Assembly (NCBI GenBank): GCA_037833965.1
Contig: AP031353.1
Span: 20,710,501-20,774,500, forward strand
DNA from: Marchantia polymorpha subsp. ruderalis
Taxonomy: Eukaryota; Streptophyta; Marchantiopsida; Marchantiales; Marchantiaceae
Length of the DNA stretch: 64,000 bases
Reading direction: 5' to 3'
Below, in pieces: positions 28,554 through 39,987 of this stretch (its first letter is position 1; every line of letters begins with the position of its first letter). A program made the translations under genes and the position numbers. The notes below the pieces were generated by a model. It was not told where the DNA came from. It saw nothing but the letters and a program-made list of their open reading frames with translations, and searched no databases.

Positions 28554-31379
28554 TTCGTCATCCGGATACACCTCGTCTCCTTCCTCCTCAATGGAGCAGC
28601 AAGTGACGTAGCCCACAAATTCCTCCGACGTTTCGGTCTCTGAAGTGCATGATGAGCTGGTCTCCCCTCCAGTTGTGTAACCGGAGGTGGTGGAAGGGGT
28701 TTCGCCCTCATGGGGTACCTTGGTCCACGGTACAATAATGACAGTCGGAGGGTCCGCAGGGCTACGGAACTGTAATCTCTTCCTACTCCAGTCACACCTT
28801 GCTTTGGCATCGTATAGCCACGGTCTGCCAAGCAGCACATCATAACCTTTCTTCATCAGAGGTTGCAGTATTATGTAGGACAGTTGAAAGTCCACTCCTC
28901 CAATGTTGGTTCTCACATTGCTCAACATTCCTAGTGGCATTCTGCGTGTTTGATCGGCCAGTCGCAATACTCGGGATGTAGGCTCGAAGGTCTGGAACCC
29001 CAAGGAGTTCGCTGTCTCCTCGGTCATGATATTCACGCCCGAGCCGGAGTCCACTGGTACCTTCTGTATGACGCAGCCTCCGATCTCTACTTCGATCTCT
29101 GGAGGTCCCAGGTCTCCTCCTTCCACTCTGTACACAGCCGGAAGTTTCTCTTTTCGGGGTTTGCGTGGTCGGCGCAACGAAAGCATCAGCATCCTTCTGT
29201 ACGTCTTATTGTCTTCCAACAACTGGTGGAAGGAAATATTTGCCCTCTGGCTCCCTATGTCTTCCACTATGTCGTAGGGAGTGTTGGAAGTCACAGCCGG
29301 AAGTTTCCTTGTACTCGCGGTCGGAAGTGGTGTAGGGGGCCTAACCGCCTTCCGGTCGTCGGATGTCATTCCGGCGCCCAGTGCTTCCTTGATGAGGTGA
29401 CTCACCTCATCTTTGATGTCCGGAAGGTAATCTCGAGTCCGGAACTCTTCCGAATACCTGTTCGTCTTTTCTGAGTTCTGCTCCGGCTGGGTGTTTCTCA
29501 TAGCCGGAGGTGTACTTGGCGTTCTCCTTTGGCCTTCTCTAACTTCTTTAGACTTCCTCCTCTCTTCCCTACGCTCGAGGCGGCGAGTGTCCTCATGGCC
29601 TTCTCCTCTCCTCTTCGAACTTCGGGTTTCTACCCGGCCGCACATTACTTCTTCCTCTGGCCATACTTCGTTTTCTTCAGCTGGGTCCAGACTCAGTTCT
29701 ACCTGGTTGACCTGCACCTCTTCCTTGCCAGGTGTCGATACGAAACGCACGGCTGGCCTAGGGAGTTGTGGCTGGTCACATTCGGCTACTGTATGTCCAG
29801 ACTTCTTGCAATTGCTGCACAACGGTGCATACCCCATTGGCTTCCTCGGGTGGGGACAGCTTGGCGCGTAATGCCCCATGTCTCCGCAGTTGTAGCAACC
29901 ATCGAATTGTGGTCGAGGTCGGTTGTGATTGCCTGGAGGTGCCATGCGTCTTGGTGGGAGTGTACCCGCCATTTCCCTCGGAACAAAGCGCGGTATATGC
30001 ACCGGTGGGTTCGGAGTTGTAGCTGGAGCTGTCTGTACCGAGTAGGCGGTGTCCTCAACCTGCTCAGCATAATACATAGGCGGCTCAGCATAATACATGG
30101 GGTTCTCCCACTGTGGTGCCCATTCGACCGCATTCACTGGGTAAGATGGCCTCGCGGACATGCACTCCGTGTTGGCATGTCCCACCTGTCCGCACGTAGT
30201 ACACCAGAGATTCGCTCGTTGTCTCGCAGGTGATTTACGTCGGTCTTGGCCTCCCACTACATGAACTTTCAGGTCCGCAAAATTCTTCACCAGGTTGTCT
30301 ACCTTGGCTGCGATGTCCCCTTGAGTCTTCACTGGGATTCCCTTACCTCGATCCTTCTTCTTGATCGCACTGCGTTTCTTCTTCCGTCTTTCTTCTTCTG
30401 AAGATGACGAGTCCTCTTCCTCTTCCGAGGAAGAACTTGATTCGGAGGAGCTTGATTCTTCTGTCGAGGAAGGCGAGTTCCTTCTCTTCCGACGTCCGCC
30501 TTGCAACTTCTTCTTCGTCGACCGTCGGTCGCGTCTTCGAGTGTCAAGGGTTGACGTCTCAAAGGTCTCCGCGGAAGCTATCACATCTTGGATTGTGTCA
30601 GTCTTGCCTCTCCTACAGAAGGTCTCCATTTCTCTTGAGAGCCCTGTCACATACCAATCCACTGCCTGTTGTACCGAATACGGTTCTCCCGGGCCTGTCT
30701 TCGGAATTGGATCTAGGAGGTCTTGGAATCTCTCAGTGTAGTCTCGAAGATTCTCCTTCCGCTCGCGTCGAAGATTTCGAAGCCGGGTCAGAACTCGACT
30801 GTCATATCCGAGTTCGCGGAACCGCCTCAGAAACTTTTCCTTGAGCTGAGCCCAGGTCCGGATGCCAGTGGGGTCGGTGCTCTCATGGTTGTACCAGCTA
30901 CGCGCTCGTCTGCGTAGCAGGCTAGGAAAGATTCGTAGTCTGTCTTCATCACTGGTCTCACGATTGGCGATGGAGACAGACTCGAAGAGCTTTATGTATG
31001 AATCTGCATCATCGTCGTCGCCCGTTCCCGTGTATCTTGGATACGAATGTTTGGTGGTAGGTTGGGAAAACGCCTGGCGGAGATTGGCTTGATGTTCTGC
31101 CATTGGTGATCCTGTCGACGGACTGATCCTAGGTTGGCCAAACTCAGGAAGAGTTCCTGTCGGAGGGATGTCCAATAGAACTGTTAGCTCAATGCTCTCG
31201 GTAGGTGAACTGGAACGCCTTTGTCTTCCAGTAGTCGGTGATGGCGATCTTTCTGCAGAGTCCTCACCGGGAGTCTTTTTTTTAGTTCGCCGTTTTGTTT
31301 CCACGGCTTTTTCTGAATCTCGACGGAGTTTCCGTGTGGCTCTCGCACTCAGGTTTCCCACACTATCGCTCGTCGACAT
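28551..31379 (-). CDS. gag-pro: gag-protease polyprotein of element C
   Basis: 942 residues from ATG 31379 to UAG. Order as in B: capsid-type gag domain (SWYNHESTD, QAVDWYVTGL) at about 100-275; Ser/Glu tract and Lys tract; three CCHC knuckles (CTTCGQVGHANTEC, CYNCGDMGHYAPSC, CSNCKKSGHTVAEC); charged linker; retropepsin with V-D-S-G-S-G-V-N and LLGRPW. The capsid, knuckle and protease parts are conserved with B, while the linkers diverge. No stop or frameshift. Long antisense frames on the plus strand here are shadows of this gene. Confidence 0.96.
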   Translation of the reverse strand: MSTSDSVGNLSARATRKLRRDSEKAVETKRRTKKKTPGEDSAERSPSPTTGRQRRSSSPTESIELTVLLDIPPTGTLPEFGQPRISPSTGSPMAEHQANLRQAFSQPTTKHSYPRYTGTGDDDDADSYIKLFESVSIANRETSDEDRLRIFPSLLRRRARSWYNHESTDPTGIRTWAQLKEKFLRRFRELGYDSRVLTRLRNLRRERKENLRDYTERFQDLLDPIPKTGPGEPYSVQQAVDWYVTGLSREMETFCRRGKTDTIQDVIASAETFETSTLDTRRRDRRSTKKKLQGGRRKRRNSPSSTEESSSSESSSSSEEEEDSSSSEEERRKKKRSAIKKKDRGKGIPVKTQGDIAAKVDNLVKNFADLKVHVVGGQDRRKSPARQRANLWCTTCGQVGHANTECMSARPSYPVNAVEWAPQWENPMYYAEPPMYYAEQVEDTAYSVQTAPATTPNPPVHIPRFVPREMAGTLPPRRMAPPGNHNRPRPQFDGCYNCGDMGHYAPSCPHPRKPMGYAPLCSNCKKSGHTVAECDQPQLPRPAVRFVSTPGKEEVQVNQVELSLDPAEENEVWPEEEVMCGRVETRSSKRRGEGHEDTRRLERREERRKSKEVREGQRRTPSTPPAMRNTQPEQNSEKTNRYSEEFRTRDYLPDIKDEVSHLIKEALGAGMTSDDRKAVRPPTPLPTASTRKLPAVTSNTPYDIVEDIGSQRANISFHQLLEDNKTYRRMLMLSLRRPRKPRKEKLPAVYRVEGGDLGPPEIEVEIGGCVIQKVPVDSGSGVNIMTEETANSLGFQTFEPTSRVLRLADQTRRMPLGMLSNVRTNIGGVDFQLSYIILQPLMKKGYDVLLGRPWLYDAKARCDWSRKRLQFRSPADPPTVIIVPWTKVPHEGETPSTTSGYTTGGETSSSCTSETETSEEFVGYVTCCSIEEEGDEVYPDDE

Positions 31380-31422
31380 TCACCGAGCATTGCTGCTCAA
31401 GTATTCTGGTGTTGACGCACTG

Positions 31423-31440
31423 TCCCCGGCAGCGGCGCCA
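31423..31440 (-). other. Primer-binding site of C (tRNA-Asp type)
   Basis: The minus strand reads TGGCGCCGCTGCCGGGGA, identical to B. It is separated from the LTR end (31463) by 22 nt (31441-31462), whose AAGGAG and CTTCTT can pair with one G-U. Confidence 0.8.
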
Positions 31441-32359
31441 AAAAGAAGTTGTCGGCTCCTTATGTAATAACCCACCAAAGGCTAAAACTGCAGTATGGTG
31501 GTAAAAAGATCGAATCCACAGGGACAGAGGCAACACACAGAGTAAAAGTGTCACGTTTAACAGACTTTTGTAGAGTTTGAATTCTAGGCGACTGTCACTC
31601 CCAGAAATACTGCAGTGCTCGACTCGGAGGCTCGACTCGGAGGAGGATCTCAACTCGGAGGATGCTCGGAGGATGCACGGTACAGCGTGGTCACTCAACA
31701 CACACACACACACACACCTGAAACTGGCAAAAAGCACAACTCGGAGGTCGGTCAGGACCTCCGCTTCGGATTTCAGGAGGAAAGTATCTCACAAGTTCAC
31801 TCATAGATTCTGCAGGTAGTGCCTCCCACTCCGGCTTTTACTGCCCTTCCGCCAGGAACTAGCGGGGGTACCCGGACTGGACTTCCCACTTCGGAACGAA
31901 GCCTCTACATACGCCGTGGACGTCACCCTCGACTATCACACCAAACGCAGGGAGTGCAGACCCGACTGAGAACTTACTGAAAACACGATCCAGTAACACA
32001 CACACAACCTGAATTACAAACCAAGGTTTACACGAAGTAATAAAACTTCACATTGGCATTCAGGGGAAACTTCCCGTAGGAGTACTATCAGGATATGTCA
32101 CTCGAAGGAGTAAGGGGGAACTGTTCAAGTCTCGAACTCGCAGCCGGCTCTGAGCATCAGAAATCACCCGCAGGTGCAGATCCGCACTACTCAAGTCTCT
32201 AACCGGGTGCTAGCTCTGAACATTCAGCCGAAGGCCTTCAACTACAACATACGGTAACTTCGCTATGCTGCAGCTTCTCTACGTGGTGCCAGGACCAAAA
32301 TGCACAAACACGCCAAGAAAGTGAGTTCCTGATCTGCACTTCCGAAACTGGAAGAGTCC

Positions 32360-32388
32360 CAAGGCAAAACGCCTTGATCTACTTTATA
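32360..32388 (-). promoter_or_regulatory. LTR core promoter of C: TATA box plus hairpin
   Basis: Minus-strand TATAAAG from 32388, then CAAGGC-GTTTT-GCCTTG at 32376-32360. Spacing and loop match family 1, while the second stem pair changes from C-G to A-T. It would drive C's genomic RNA leftward. The D/E insertion lies 160 bp upstream of this TATA box. Confidence 0.7.
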
Positions 32389-32421
32389 CTCTCAAAAGAT
32401 CCTAACTAGCACTACGCTATC

Positions 32422-32552
32422 CTATCTACCACTCGCAGTATCTGCGCGAAACCAAACTACTCTACTGCACTCAGCAGATCCGGTGCTGCGCCTCCTGCGC
32501 GCCGGACTGCTCCGCTTACTATCTCTACCTTGCCAGTCTTCCGACCGGCTGC
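32422..32552 (-). pseudogene. C-terminal end of C's U3 ORF (5' LTR copy), severed by D
   Basis: Minus-strand codons continue from the 40936 side: SEDWQGRDS, then RRRRSTGSAEC, ending at a stop at 32422. The matching end in family 1 (AEDWQGRE, RRRRSTGSAEC) shows this is the true ORF end, 34 bp before the TATA box. The D/E insertion separates it from the rest of the ORF. Confidence 0.75.
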
Positions 32553-35545
32553 TGTGGTACCCCACTTTTGGCAATTTTGAGGAAATTAAAACATTTTTGG
32601 AAAACTGTACCCTGGCAGCATTGTAAATAGCCTTCGGTACATCAAAACGGAGTGAATCCGGAAGATCGCAGGGATTCTCGAGGGATCTTGTAGAATCTAG
32701 GATTTGGGGTGCGGCAGTAAGGACAGGCACCACCCTCCCTGCGAGCTCTGCAGTTAGGACCCCTACGACGCAAGGCGCAAAACCCGCCTTCGGAGGTTGC
32801 ATCCGCGGCGGTAGGAAAATCCTCCATAATTAGGTCGACCCTCGGGCGCCTTGATCAAGTTAGGGTCTCGTTGGAAAGAGCTCAACGCACCGATTCCAAC
32901 GAGTCCAAGAACGCTTGGAACGGATGAGGACTTAGGGAGTTATCACTATTGAAAGATACGGAGACGGTCGCCTTCGGCGGAAGGAGTTCGCCACCGGCGG
33001 GAATTCCGCCTACGCGGAAGGGGGAATCAAGTTTTGTCCTATGCGCGGACGAAGGCGTTCGCCTGTGCACAGGCGAAGTAGGGTTTGGGGAGGCGCGAAG
33101 TCCGCCTGTGCACAGGCGCTTCGGCGTCGGCGGAAAATCCGCCTTGGGCCCTAGAAATGCGCCTTGTGAGGTAGAAAGTGTACGACGCCTTCCGCGCCAG
33201 CGCAGCGCCGCGTACGGCGGAAGAGCCGCCAGAGTAATCAAATCTGTACGGACCATGCGGACGGGACGGGTGGATGCGCTCTTGGACGGACGGAGTTGCG
33301 GCGGCGGAAGCGCCGACGAAGAGACAAGAAACGGACAGACTGGACGGAGCCGGCTGACCACGGTCAACGCCTTCCGCGCCAGCGCGACGCCGCGCACGGG
33401 ATTCGCCTGCGCACAGGCGAACGCCTGCGCACAGGAGGATGTTCAAGTTCCGCGCCGGCGGAGAATCCGCCGAGGAGTCTGCCTGCGCACAGGCAGGAGT
33501 TGAACTTTTGTCCGACATGCGGACACACGCGTCAAGGCAGAGGGGGATTGGCCGAAGGGCGGTACGAACAAGTGTACCGCGCAAGGCGGAAAACTCGCCT
33601 TCGGCGCTACGCCCCCATGTCCGCGGGGTAATACGCTCGCGGAGTTCAAATCCGCCAATTCGAGCGTGAGAGTTTAATCGACGACGGCGGAGCGTGAAGC
33701 CGCGCGTGAGAGCGGAGACCGTTCCAGCGTAGAGCCGGCGCGGCCATCAAGTGAGACGTTCTCCACGAGCAAGAGCCGACCATGACCTTCGACCGAGCGG
33801 TGGAGGACGTCCCATTCTTGAATTCGCGATTCCAATCTCTTGTGCGCGCTGCGCGCATCCATCTGCTGGCTGCTGAACATTCTCGACGTCGCCGCACAGG
33901 AAATTTCTTGTTGATTGAGGGAGAAGTGAATGCGCGTGATTTGGAATTGAGGGCGATTAGAGTTTGCCGAGAGAGAAAGGCGCTCGGGCGGTGCGGAAGT
34001 AGAATGAGCGGGCGAGCGAACCCCAGGAACGCAATGACGAGACCGGGCAGATTGCGGATGGTCCCACTTCGCCTACCACAGAACGGGCTGCGCGCTTTCG
34101 AGGAGCGCTTAATAGCAAGAAAGCTCGATTTCTTGCTATGGGGATGGAACTACATCTGTGCGAATATGGTGCGCGAGTGGCTAGAGCCACAGGGACCACC
34201 CTCGCGCGGATTGCGTCCGCATGTCGATCGGTGGACAGTCCAAGATTGGGCGCAGGCGTTGGGAAGATGTGCTGGCATGCCAGGGCATCTCCTTTTCGAC
34301 AGTGAGAGCATCAAGGTGACCAAGCAGGAAGAGGCGCAATTTGTGGAGCTATTCAAGACCGGGAGGTCTACCAAGAATGGGCACAGGATACCATGTCCGC
34401 CCTCGAAGTGGAGGTGTCCGCGGCGTTGCAGCGGTTGGGACTGCGCAGTCGAACGGAAGATTGGCAGGGTAGGGAGTTAGTGCGCGGCAATCCGCCGCGC
34501 AGGAGACGTAGTACAGGTTCCGCGGAGTGTAGTGTAGCGTGGTTCCGTGCAGGCGTGTAGCGTAGTGCAGTGTAGTGCTAGGTAGGACTTAGAAGGTATA
34601 AAATAGTTCCAGGCGTTTTGCCTGGGGTTCTTTCCCAGACTCAGAAGTATAGATCAGGAACCCATTTCCTTTGCGTGTTTGTGTCCTTAAGTTCTGTCAC
34701 CACGCACGAGGAGTTACAACTTAGCGTTCCGCATTTTGTAGCTGAAGGCCTTCGGCCGAATGTTCAGAGCTAGTCCATTGGTTAGAGACTTGAGTAGTTC
34801 GGATCTGCACCTGCGGGTGACTGCCGATGCTCAGAGCCAGTGACTAGTTAGATACTTGAACAGTTTCGCCCCTACACCTTCGAGTGTTTCTTTCTGATTG
34901 TACTCCCTTGGGATTTTTCCCCTGAATGCCAAAGTGAAGTTTTGCTACTTCGTGTAAGCCTTGGTTGTAAATTCAGGTTACGCTGCAGCAGGTGCCTTGA
35001 GGGTAACCCCTGTAGTATTTCTGGGAATGACAAGTGCCTGAGAATTCAAACTCTTCAATAGACTGTTGTTGTGTTACTGGAATGTTTCACAGTGAGTCCT
35101 TCAGTGCGGACCTGTGTTCTCTGCGCGTTTTGTGAGTTGAGAGTGTTGTTCACCGCGTATGAGTGACTTCGATCCGAAGTAGGCAGTCCAAACCGGGTTT
35201 CCTACACTAGCAGCAAGCTAGTGGAAGTGTTGTAAAAGCCGGAGTTGGAAGTCACTACCCGCAGCTTCGCCGAGTGTACTCTTGAGAGACTTTCCCCCTG
35301 AAATCTTGAAGTAGAGGTCCTAACGGATCTCTGGGTTGTGTTTCTGTAGTTTCAGGTGTGTGTGTGTGTGTGTGTGTGTGTTACGCTGCACTGTGCGACC
35401 TCCGAGTGCGCTCCGAGTGGACACTTGCAGTATTTCTGGGAGTGACAGTTGCCTGAGAATTCAAACTCCTCAATAGTCTGTTAAAACGTGACACTTTGTA
35501 CCCTGTGTGTTCCTCTGTCCCTGTGGGTTCGACCTTTCTACCACT
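32553..35545 (+). repeat. D: solo LTR of the B type, missing its last 34 bp
   Basis: Starts TGTGGTACC after GCTGC 32548-32552 and follows B's LTR, including the same 2.1-kb deletion, until CTACCACT at 35545, where E begins. It shares several variants with B's 3' LTR (CATTTTT, GCAGGG, ACCCCTAC) and has a few of its own (TTGCATCC, TTGATCAAG). No internal region is present. The missing last 34 bp are supplied by the end of E, which is followed by the second GCTGC (40936-40940). TATA box at 34597. Confidence 0.9.
34034..34480 (+). pseudogene. Truncated U3 ORF in LTR D
   Basis: Same start and same out-of-frame deletion as in B's LTRs. Only the N-terminal conserved part remains. Confidence 0.75.
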
Positions 35546-37021
35546 TGTGGTACCCCACTTTTGGCAATTTTGAGGAAATTAAAACATTTTTGGAAAACTG
35601 TACCATGGAAGCATTGTAAATAGCCTTCGGTACATCAAAACAGAGTGAATCCGGAAGATCGCGGGGATTCTCGAGGGATCTTGTAGAATCTGGGATTTGG
35701 GGTGCCGCACCAAGCACAGGCACCACCCTCCCTACGAGCTCCGCAGTTAGGATCTCTACGGCGCAAGGCGCAAAACCCGCCTTCGGAGGTTGCGTCCGCG
35801 GCTGTAGGGAAACCCCCGTAATTAGGTAAACCCTCGGGCGCCTTGACCAAGTTGGGTCCCGTTGGAAAGAGCTCGACGCGCTGATTCTAACGAGCCCAAG
35901 AACGCTTGGAACGGACGAGGACTTAGGGAGTTATCGCTACTGGAAGAAACGGAGGCGGTCGCCTACAGCGGAAGGAGTTCGCAACCGGCGCGAATTCCGC
36001 CTACGCGGAAGGGGGATTCAAGTTTTGTCCTATGCACGGGCGAAGGCGTTCGCCTGTGCACAGGCGTAGTAGGGTTAGGGAAGGCGCGAAGTTCGCCTAC
36101 GCACAGGCACTTCGGCGTCGGCGGAAAATCCGCCTTGGGCCCTAGAAATGCGCCTTGTGAGGTAGAAAGTGTACGGCGCCTTCCGCGCCAGCGCAGCGCA
36201 GCGTACGTCGGAAGAGCCGCCAGAGTAATCCCATCGGTACGGACCGTGCGGACGGCACGGGTGGATGCGCTCTTGGACGGACGGAGTTGCGGCGGCGGAA
36301 GCGCCAACGGAGAGACAAGGAACGGACAGACTGGACGGAGACGGCTGACCACGGTCAACGCCTTCCGCGCCAGCGCAGCGCCGCGGACGGAATTCGCCTG
36401 CGCACAGGCGAACGCCTGTGCACAGGCAGGATGGAGTTCCGCACCGGCGGAGGATCCACCGAAGCTTCCGCCTGCGCACAGGCAGGAGTTGAATTTTTGT
36501 CCGACATGCGGACACACGCGTCAAGGCAGAAGGAGATTGGCCGAGGGGCGGTACGAACAAGTGTACCGCGCAAGGCGGAAAACTCGCCTTCGGCGCTACG
36601 CCCCATGTCCGGAGGGTGACACGCTCGCGGAGTTCAAATCCGCCAATTCGAGCGTGAGAGTTTAATCGACGACGGCGGAGCGTGAAGCCGCGCGTGAGAG
36701 CGAAGACCGTTCCAGCGTACAGCCGGCGCGGCCATCAAGTGAGACGTTCTTCACGACCAAGAGTCGACCATGACCTTCGACCGGGCGGCGGAGAACGTCC
36801 CATTCTTGAATTCGCGATTCCAATCTCTTGTGCGCGCTGCGCGCATCCATCTGCTGGCTGCGGAACATTCTCGTCGTCGTCGCACAGGAGATTTCTTGTT
36901 GATTGAGGGAGAAGTGAGTGCGCGTGATTTGGAATTGAGAGCGATTAGAGTTTGCCGAGAGAGAAAGAAACGCGGACAGTGCGGAAGTAGAATGAGCGGG
37001 CGAGCGAACCCCAGGAACGCA

Positions 37022-39922
37022 ATGACGAGACCGAGCAGATTGCGGATGGTGCCACTTCGCCTGCCGCAGAACGGGCTGCGCGCTTTCGAAGAGCGCTTAA
37101 TAGCAAGAAAGCTCGATTTCTTGCTATGATGATGGAATTACATCTGCGCGAATATGGTGCGCGAGTGGCTAGAGCCACAGGGACCACCCTCGCGCGGATT
37201 GCGTCCGCATGTTGACCGGTGGACAGTCCAAGATTGGGCGCAGGCGTTGGGAAGATGTGCTGGCATGCCAGGGCATCTCCTTTTCGACAGTGAGAGCATC
37301 AAGGTGACCAAGCAAGAAGAGGCGCAATTTGTGGAGCTGTTCAAGACCGGGAGGTCCACCAAGAATGGGTACAGGACCCGTGATTACAAAGATCGATTTC
37401 GCCGGACTTTGTCTGCGGCGCTGATGCAATTACTACAGCCGCACCGCGCCTGCTACATCACATTGTGGCAGGTCTCTTTTGTGGAGTGCGTCATCGAGGG
37501 AACTCCAATTCACTGGGCGAGCATCCTGCACAAGGTGATGCGACAGCACGCGTTTGAGGAGAAGGGGGGAACTCTAAACCATCTTTCTCCTTTCCTCATC
37601 AATTTTTATCGACAGCGGAATTGTTTGACAGCGGCGGAGCTTGAACATTTTCCGCCATTGTCCATCGACCATCCCGGGAAGTATGTGCGGGAGAACGAGG
37701 TCGATACTGACGCAGAGGAGTCACCGACTTCTACCCCATCAAGACGGAGGGACGAAGGGCGACACACTCCTGCAGCGCGAGTGCCGCGGAAGCGGCGATG
37801 GAGGGAAGAGTCCGAAGAGGAGCAGCATCAAGAACTCTCTGCTCCCATTCGACCGCGGCCGCTGTGCGAGCCATACAGCCGGCCGAAGCAGAAGGCACGC
37901 AGACTGGTGTTGCCAGCTTACAGTGCAGACACGGCGACGATTGCGACGGAGATAGGAAGTGCGTCGCCAGAGAGGCGAGAAGAAGCGCGGACGACCGCAG
38001 GAGCGACGGGCCACGCTGCAACCTCGTCGGGAGAGAGGCCGCCTATGGGCCAAGGGCCTCCGGAGTTACCACGTGCGATGCGGACAGAGGTTCCGTTTGC
38101 GCACAGGCGAACCTCCGCGGACGGACGAGCCTCCGCGGACCGGCGAACACAAGTGGACGTGGATCTACGCTTACGCGTGGGAAGGAGCAGTCCGCCTGTG
38201 CACAGGCGCTCACCTGTGCACAGGTCGCCTGTGCACAGGTCACCTGTGCACAGAACACCTCCGCACGTGCCGCCTGTGCACAGGCAAGAATCACCCCCGT
38301 TCCAGCGTAGAAAGGGGAAGGAGCCGGCGGAGGAACCGCCTACGAGACACCGGCCCTCGGGGCCAGACCCTCCGGCGCACCACGCGCCGCAATTCGCGCC
38401 TTCGGCGCCAGGGCCTTCGAGCCGAGGAGATACGAGCAGAGAGCGTGCGGAGGCTGCACCATCGGCGGGAAGTCCGCCGATAGATGCGCCTTCGGCGGTA
38501 GGGCCTATAGGCCAAGGAACATCGGGCGTGCGGCCCCCGGCCATGTCGCCTTCGGCGATAGATGTCCGCGGCGCTACGCCTACGGCGGACAAGGCGCCGG
38601 TAAATGCGCCTGCGCACGGGCCGGGCACGGCCCCCACGGACCGATCGAGGGAGCAGCAGACGGAGGAGCGGAGTGACTGTCCGCGGGACGACATCTCGAT
38701 GCGCGATGCGCAATCCAATCCCGCGCAGCCACCCTCCGCTCGATCGCCTTCGGCGACGGACGACGGCGACAGAGAGAATGCGGTGGGCAATCAACCAGCG
38801 AGCGACGGGGATGCCGCTCGGATACATTCGCCTTCCGCCTTAGACATTTTGGCGACGAGCAGCGAGGCCGCAGCCGTGCCTTCGCAGGCAGCACACGTCG
38901 AGGACGTGCAGCCCCACTCGGGGCAGTCGCCGACGCATTCAATGGCGACTGAAATTCTCCACTCGGATGATGACGACGGAGGCTCCACGGAAGAAATGTC
39001 AGGAGCAGAAGACACCGAGGAGGAGGAGGAGGAAATTGTTGGAGCGCCGGCGGCGGCGCTCTCTAAGCAGGTGATTCCGTTGCTGCGGTACTTGGATCGC
39101 AAGGTCGATAAATACGCCGACCCACTCCAGCCGGGATCTTACATCGAGTTAGTGCGCAGGCGGACTCGCACTAAAGTCCACACCAGCAAGCTATTAGCTA
39201 GAGTGGACCAGGAGTTGAGGGACTTGAAGGAGAAGCATGAGTGCTTGTGGGGTCAGTACAAGCTTAATCAGAAATTCTACAAGCACTCCGAGAAGATGAA
39301 GGATGAGAAACTGGGCGAGCTCACCAAGGAGCAGGTGAAGGTCAAGGAAGCACTCGATTTTGAGCAGGCCCAGAATCGGATTTTGTCAGAGGAGCTCGTG
39401 CGACAGACGCGGTTGTTGGAACAATGTCAGCTCGCACGGCAGGCGGATGAAGAATTAATCCGCAGTTTGCAGTCAGAGTGTGGCGAATTGAGGGCGCAAC
39501 GTGCTGAAGCCGAATCGCAGTTAGTGACCATTGAAGAGGATCGCAGGAAGGAGGCGGATCGCACGAAGGTGGAGACGGCGAGGCGAGTCGCCCACTGTCT
39601 CAAGGGCTACGCCCACTGGGAAGTGAAGGCGCAGGAGAAACTCACACTGCGTGAGTTTGAATTGCGCGCAGCCGGGTTGTTGTCAGGCGACATTAGGAGT
39701 CGGCGGAAGGTAGCGAAGAAGCTCGAGGCCTTCCTGTCGAAGGCACAGGATACCATGTCCGCCCTCGAGGGGGAGGTGTCCGCGGCGTTGCAGCGGTTGG
39801 GACTGCGCAGTCGAGCGGAAGAGTGGCAGGGTAGGGAGTTAGTGCGCGGCAGTCGGCCGCGCAGGAGACGTAGTACAGGTTCCGCGGAGTGTAGTGTAGC
39901 GTGGTTCCGTGCAGGCGTGTAG
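37022..39922 (+). pseudogene. U3-encoded ORF in LTR E, near full length, two adjacent early stops
   Basis: Best-preserved family 1 copy: about 966 codons from ATG 37022 to 39922, in one frame except for two consecutive UGA codons at 37127-37132, where A has Trp and Gly codons (in LLWGWN). After the stops, 922 residues are open from ATG 37154. They contain MVREWLEP, RCAG, FRTRD-like YRTRDYKDRFRR, GGTLNHLSPFLI; a linker of about 330 residues rich in Pro, Arg, Ala and Ser, partly built from CCTGTGCACAGG palindromes; an acidic stretch; LLRYLDRK; a coiled coil; and LKGYAHWE and RRRRSTGSAEC. The fold is unknown; the basic segments could be nuclear localisation signals (inference). Confidence 0.82.
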
Positions 39923-39958
39923 CGTAGTGCAGTGTAGTGCTAGGTAGGCCTTAGAAGG

Positions 39959-39987
39959 TATAAAATAGTTCCAGGCGTTTTGCCTGG
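39959..39987 (+). promoter_or_regulatory. LTR core promoter of E
   Basis: TATAAAA and the downstream CCAGGC/GCCTGG hairpin are intact, so this solo LTR could still start transcription rightward, antisense into C's U3 and towards host DNA. Confidence 0.6.

Larger units (their letters stand above)
31463..32552 (-). repeat. 5' LTR of element C, promoter/R-U5 part
   Basis: Starts TGTAATAACCC on the plus strand (end of LTR on the minus strand). It includes a CA/GT microsatellite near 31700, R-U5, the hairpin 32360-32376, TATA box 32383-32388 and the 3' end of the U3 ORF (stop at 32422). It ends at the D insertion with GCTGC at 32548-32552. Confidence 0.92.

Noticed and set aside
29529..30233. 234-codon plus-strand frame opposite C's gag
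   Set aside because: Antisense shadow of the conserved gag-pro frame; no independent motif.
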